41,493 nt of DNA from JBAZHE01 sp041652555 (GTDB lineage: Bacteria; Patescibacteriota; Patescibacteriia; Patescibacteriales; WJLG01): assembly GCA_041652555.1 (NCBI GenBank), contig JBAZHE010000009.1, forward strand, positions 1-41,493, in the 5' to 3' direction. The notes under the pieces were generated by a model that had not been told where the DNA came from, searched no databases, and saw only the letters and a program-made list of their open reading frames with translations. Positions 41,483 through 41,493 of the stretch are shown piece by piece; position 1 is the stretch's first letter, and the number at the start of each line of letters is the position of its first letter. The translations under genes were made by a program, and so were the position numbers.

Positions 41483-41493
41483 AATTTGCAATC

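Overview
This AT-rich window reads like a piece of a Candidate Phyla Radiation (Patescibacteria) chromosome. The evidence is indirect: compact house-keeping genes mixed with unrecognised proteins, few clear Shine-Dalgarno sites, a threonyl-tRNA synthetase without a TGS domain, a type IV pilus ATPase, lamin-tail and DUF5666-like surface proteins, and a DUF4143 ATPase. TGA is used as an ordinary stop, so this is not a UGA-recoded (Gracilibacteria/Absconditabacteria) genome. I cannot place it more finely than the superphylum.

Layout. 1-242: what looks like the edge of an insertion sequence, then a good promoter. 243-3045: DUF4143 ATPase, tsaD, a cluster of palindromic repeats and a small gene. 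3087-5795 (minus): a Tic20/DUF4870-type membrane protein and PEP synthase. 5924-10134 (plus): ABC exporter, DNA polymerase III delta (holA) and enolase. 10135-12413 (plus): a long hairpin, two glycine-rich exported proteins and a BRO-N protein. 12429-18598 (minus): argS, glyS and a two-domain glycosyltransferase as one likely unit, preceded by a GT4 glycosyltransferase with its own terminator. 18783-20409 (plus): YgjP-type metallopeptidase and ROK sugar kinase. 20489-22616 (minus): thrS behind a T-box leader. 22657-25663: a hypothetical gene with an internal duplication and a lamin-tail/PKD surface protein. 25761-32143 (plus): ftsK followed by two unrecognised genes, one of 1140 codons. 32291-35935 (plus): MBL-fold hydrolase, small membrane protein and gyrA from a strong promoter. 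35985-41268 (minus): membrane protein, a tandem double PilB ATPase, and ychF.

The most unusual theme is small palindromic repeats. At least three families are present: a GGTGCCATAG/CTGTGGCACC hairpin, a two-hairpin element of about 50 bp, and a TGTCATTCC-ended element. Copies lie between genes, in leaders, nested inside one another, and in frame inside two essential genes (tsaD and holA), much as Rickettsia palindromic elements do. The second notable item is one polypeptide carrying two complete PilB/GspE ATPase modules. The third is a T-box riboswitch upstream of thrS, with a repeat lodged between its terminator and the start codon. No tRNA, rRNA or CRISPR array was seen. All functional calls come from reading motifs; no database search was run.
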